Shown: positions 6,223 through 8,494 of the stretch, piece after piece
Numbering within the stretch: the first letter of the stretch is position 1
Layout of the letters: the number at the start of each line of letters is the position of its first letter
From: Deltaproteobacteria bacterium
GTDB lineage: Bacteria; Desulfobacterota; Binatia; UBA9968
DNA: 8,494 nucleotides
Direction: 5' to 3'
Assembly (NCBI GenBank): GCA_023250495.1
Contig: JAHFAP010000138.1
Span: forward strand, 1-8,494
Program-made: the position numbers and the translations under genes
The notes under the pieces: generated by a model
The model's database searches: none
What the model was told of the DNA's origin: nothing
What the model saw: the letters and a program-made list of their open reading frames with translations, nothing else

Positions 6223-7994
6223 GGCGTTCGACTGAGCTCAGCCGAAGGCTCACCTCGAAAGGTGAGGTTAGCGTTCTGCATCGCCTCGCAAAAACGATAC
6301 TGGCTGTGGCCGTCTGCGCGACGCCCTTGCTGTCCTCGGTGCGCGCGCAGGAGCAGGGCGCGGCGAGTAGCCGGGACGAGCCGGCGCAGTTGCGCCTGCA
6401 GAGGACGCTCCGGTCGCGCGAATACCAGGGGAAAAGCGTCGAGGGAGAAGAGCGGGTAATCCGCCCGCGAGACACTCTGTGGCGGATTCTGGTTCAGGAA
6501 AAAGGTCTCTCGGAGAAGCGCTTTAACCGCTACGTGATATTGATCGGCGCGCTCAACCCGCGTCTCAAGCGCCCGGACGTGCTCCAAGTCGGCGATATCC
6601 TCTTCATTCCGCTTGAGGCGGACGAGATCCTGGGGATCAAGGTCACAAGCGAGAAGGAAGGAACGAGACTCTACCGGGTGAAGCGGGGCGATCAGCTTTA
6701 CAAGATTCTGCGCGAGCAATTAGGCATCCAGGGATTGGCGGCGCTGCGGAGCGCCGCCGAGCAGGTGAAGAGGCTCAATCCGGACAGAAAGAATTGGGAT
6801 AACCTTGTGGCTGGAGCGACGATTCGGCTTCCGGGCGCAGTCGGAAGCGCCGAGCAGGCCGCGGCCAAACAAACGGCCAAGCAAGAAGAGGCGCCTGCGC
6901 GGATCGTCGGTCTGGACTACGGGCAAAAAATTTCCGTGCAGGAGAATCTCGATCTCTTAGCATTGGTGATGGGAGTCTTGGGACAGGAGACGAGCCGGGA
7001 AGGAGAGGAGCTGGTGGCGCTGCGTGAAGGGACAGTCCACATCGACCGTGGCTCTTATCCGGTCATTCAGAATCCTAAGAAAGGGCAGAGAGTCATCCTC
7101 GACCTGCAGAGTAAAATCACCGCCGCGCTGCAGTCAAAGCTGGAGGGAGATGCTCCCGGGGTTCCGGTTGTCTCCTTGAAAAAAGGGGCCTCACTCCACG
7201 AGGCGGTGACCAGCTTGCTCTCCCGACTGGGATTCCAAACTTTGCCCTCGAATCAGCCGGTCGTGGTTCAGGATCGAGGGGTCGCCGTTCAGGTGAAGGG
7301 GGAATGGATGGTGATTCCGCAGGAGGAAAGCGGCGCAGCGCAGCCAGTGCTCATCATCAGCTTAACCGATCTCCCGGGCCAGACTCCCGATTACCTCAAG
7401 GATTATCTCTCGCTCAAAGGGATGAACTTGAAAGAGATCCTGCTCCCGTCTCCGAACTCTCCGGCCGGAGGGCTCGCGTCGCCGAGCGGCAGTGGGGCGG
7501 CGCGGGGTCGGTTCGAAAGCTGGCCGGCTGACAAAGCCGCCCTGGTGGACGCGTTTCTGAACGACTACGGGATATCTTTTTCGAATGACAGGCAGTTCTC
7601 CGTCACGCTGCGTGACGGGATCCGAATGGACACAAAGGTAGACAGGTTGTTCGAATACAGAGGCAAAAAGATCGGGCTCTCTTTTCGGCCCCTCGGGGAT
7701 GAGGTCAAGAAGGCACTGGAGCAGAGCCAGGGCATAGGCGTGACCGAGTTAGATCTTAAATCGCTCTCGTCGCGAGAGCTGATCGCGTGGTTGTTCGCTG
7801 CGGTCGGTGAATCGGCGACATACCGCGAGCAGCGCTTTCAGGCGAACGATCGCGCGGCCAAGGATAAATTGGCGCTCGCCATCTCCGGTTATTACTTGCC
7901 CCAGCGCTCGCTGCTTCTGACCGACAAGGAGATTCCCAAAGAGCTGGAGCGCTTCTTCGGCGAGAAAGGGCTCCGCGTCGTCCGCTTCCAGTAG
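6204..7994 (+). CDS. Exported protein with two LysM domains and a duplicated unknown C-terminal region
   Basis: The product is 596 residues. A basic N-terminal stretch precedes a hydrophobic core at about 31-43, with a likely signal-peptidase site after SVRA (Ala48), so it should be exported to the periplasm or envelope. Two LysM domains follow: about 83-137 (starting ERVIRPRDTLWRIL, ending LQVGDILFIPL) and about 154-210 (starting TRLYRVKRGDQLYKIL, ending LVAGATIRLP). LysM domains bind N-acetylglucosamine-containing glycans, usually peptidoglycan. A linker rich in Ala, Lys and Glu (211-232) leads to about 360 residues that I do not recognise; residues 251-413 and 447-595 look like two diverged copies of one alpha/beta module. 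No peptidase or amidase motif is visible. The start overlaps cysS by 19 nt, implying coupled translation. Residues 8-21 are encoded by two palindromes, giving an unusually long region ahead of the hydrophobic core. A cell-wall-associated role is inference. Confidence 0.88.
   Translation: MEGSTLRRSTELSRRLTSKGEVSVLHRLAKTILAVAVCATPLLSSVRAQEQGAASSRDEPAQLRLQRTLRSREYQGKSVEGEERVIRPRDTLWRILVQEKGLSEKRFNRYVILIGALNPRLKRPDVLQVGDILFIPLEADEILGIKVTSEKEGTRLYRVKRGDQLYKILREQLGIQGLAALRSAAEQVKRLNPDRKNWDNLVAGATIRLPGAVGSAEQAAAKQTAKQEEAPARIVGLDYGQKISVQENLDLLALVMGVLGQETSREGEELVALREGTVHIDRGSYPVIQNPKKGQRVILDLQSKITAALQSKLEGDAPGVPVVSLKKGASLHEAVTSLLSRLGFQTLPSNQPVVVQDRGVAVQVKGEWMVIPQEESGAAQPVLIISLTDLPGQTPDYLKDYLSLKGMNLKEILLPSPNSPAGGLASPSGSGAARGRFESWPADKAALVDAFLNDYGISFSNDRQFSVTLRDGIRMDTKVDRLFEYRGKKIGLSFRPLGDEVKKALEQSQGIGVTELDLKSLSSRELIAWLFAAVGESATYREQRFQANDRAAKDKLALAISGYYLPQRSLLLTDKEIPKELERFFGEKGLRVVRFQ
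6227..6246. repeat. REP-like palindrome inside the LysM gene 5' end
   Basis: A 20-nt near-perfect palindrome is centred on GAGCTC (6234-6239): TTCG at the left end, CGAA at the right, with one mismatched pair. Palindromes of this TTCGACTGAGCTCA type are common dispersed elements in environmental bacteria. It begins 4 nt after the cysS stop and falls in the first codons of the LysM gene. Confidence 0.75.
6249..6266. repeat. Second small hairpin next to the palindrome
   Basis: CTCACCT (6249-6255) pairs perfectly with AGGTGAG (6260-6266) around a CGAA loop. It lies 2 nt after the previous palindrome, so the pair may form one composite element. No T-run follows (GTTAGCGTTC), so it is not a convincing terminator. 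Confidence 0.6.
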
Positions 7995-8045
7995 GGCGAT
8001 GATGTGGCCAGGACTCAGAATGAACAGCGATCGGAGCGAGGCGCG

Positions 8046-8411
8046 TTGAAAGCCTACAATTCAGTTTGCTTGTTGTGTCTCCTGCTCGCCGCAGGATGCG
8101 CGGTTCAGGGCGCGAGACGTGCCGCGCCTGCTCCTGTCAGCGCCGCGCAGACGGCCCCGGCGCAGCATTGTCCGGACCGGATCGACCGAGCCAAAGCCGG
8201 CGGGACTGTTGGAACAGTGGTCGGAACTGTCGTCGCGAGTGCGCTGGGCAGCCCTTTCCTGGGAATCCTCTATCAAGTCGGCGGCTACGCCGCAGGATTT
8301 TCCAGCGCCGCTCCGTGCCGGAGCCAAAACCCGCCGGTTGCGGCGGCTCAATCGCACAGCGATGCTCCACCTGTCCCGTCCGGCAAGATCGTCGAAGAAG
8401 ATATAAAATAA
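8046..8411 (+). CDS. Small lipoprotein with a glycine-rich hydrophobic segment
   Basis: From the TTG at 8046 the product is 121 residues and begins with a short lipoprotein signal peptide (MKAYNSVCLLCLLLAAGC). The lipobox is LAAG/C with Cys18 as the lipidated residue. An Ala/Pro-rich linker follows, then a glycine-patterned hydrophobic segment at about 51-85 (GGTVGTVVGTVVASALG and onward). The tail is polar and Pro-rich and ends in EEDIK. Cys42 and Cys91 flank the hydrophobic segment and could form a disulfide. The TTG start is preferred because GGAG and GAGG sites lie 9 and 4 nt upstream and the signal peptide then has normal length. A GTG at 8004 in the same frame would add 14 residues and is the alternative. 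The gene follows the LysM gene by about 50 nt, suggesting one envelope-related transcript. I do not recognise the family. Confidence 0.72.
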   Translation: MKAYNSVCLLCLLLAAGCAVQGARRAAPAPVSAAQTAPAQHCPDRIDRAKAGGTVGTVVGTVVASALGSPFLGILYQVGGYAAGFSSAAPCRSQNPPVAAAQSHSDAPPVPSGKIVEEDIK

Positions 8412-8417
8412 TCATCG

Positions 8418-8494
8418 GCGCCCGTAGCTCAACTGGACAGAGCATCAGACTTCGGATCTGAGGGTTGGGGGTTCAAATCCCTCCGGGCGCGCCA
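8418..8494 (+). tRNA. tRNA-Arg (anticodon TCG)
   Basis: A complete 77-nt cloverleaf is visible. The acceptor stem is GCGCCCG (8418-8424) with CGGGCGC (8484-8490), discriminator G8491, and a genome-encoded CCA at 8492-8494. The D stem is GCTC/GAGC (8427-8430 and 8440-8443), with the GG pair in its loop. The anticodon stem is TCAGA/TCTGA around the loop CTTCGGA, placing anticodon TCG at 8452-8454, which reads CGN arginine codons. The T arm is GGGGG, TTCAAAT, CCCTC with one G-T pair. It starts 6 nt after the lipoprotein stop, so it is either processed from that transcript or expressed from a promoter inside that gene. Confidence 0.96.

Noticed and set aside
6227..6266. Hairpins after the cysS stop as a transcription terminator.
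   Set aside because: There is no T-run after either hairpin, and the next gene has already started with a strong ribosome site at 6193-6198.

Overview
The window is GC-rich and gene-dense, and it reads as chromosomal DNA from an uncultivated environmental bacterium. The domain architectures and the dispersed palindromes resemble soil or groundwater Deltaproteobacteria-like, Rokubacteria-like or Binatia-like lineages. That placement is an impression from gene style and repeats and was not tested. No transposase, phage gene or CRISPR array is visible.

The left half (1-4689, minus strand) is a catabolic-looking operon. In transcription order it encodes a UbiD-family prenylated-FMN decarboxylase (4689-3034), the [2Fe-2S] small subunit of a molybdenum hydroxylase (3029-2490), its molybdopterin-binding large subunit (2364-49), and the first ten codons of what looks like the FAD-binding medium subunit (30-1), cut by the window edge. 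Together the last three make a xanthine dehydrogenase-type heterotrimer that would hydroxylate (or, in HcrABC-like enzymes, reductively dehydroxylate) an aromatic or heteroaromatic substrate. The decarboxylase would add or remove a carboxylate in the same pathway. The substrate cannot be read from the sequence.

Two of the operon's gene junctions carry an unusual heptad inverted-repeat element: TCAGC units at exact 7-nt spacing facing GCTGA units at the same spacing. One copy encodes the C-terminal tail and stop codon of the large subunit. The other flanks a second hairpin of a different type.

The right half (4804-8494, plus strand) is divergently transcribed. It holds cysteinyl-tRNA synthetase (cysS, all catalytic and zinc-binding residues present), then an exported protein with two LysM domains and a large uncharacterised C-terminal region that appears internally duplicated. 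The LysM gene overlaps cysS by 19 nt. A small lipoprotein and a complete tRNA-Arg(TCG) follow. Two palindromes sit inside the 5' coding region of the LysM gene, ahead of the signal peptide's hydrophobic core. The 114-nt gap between the two halves (4690-4803) must hold the divergent promoters. No stretch longer than 300 bases lacks a gene.
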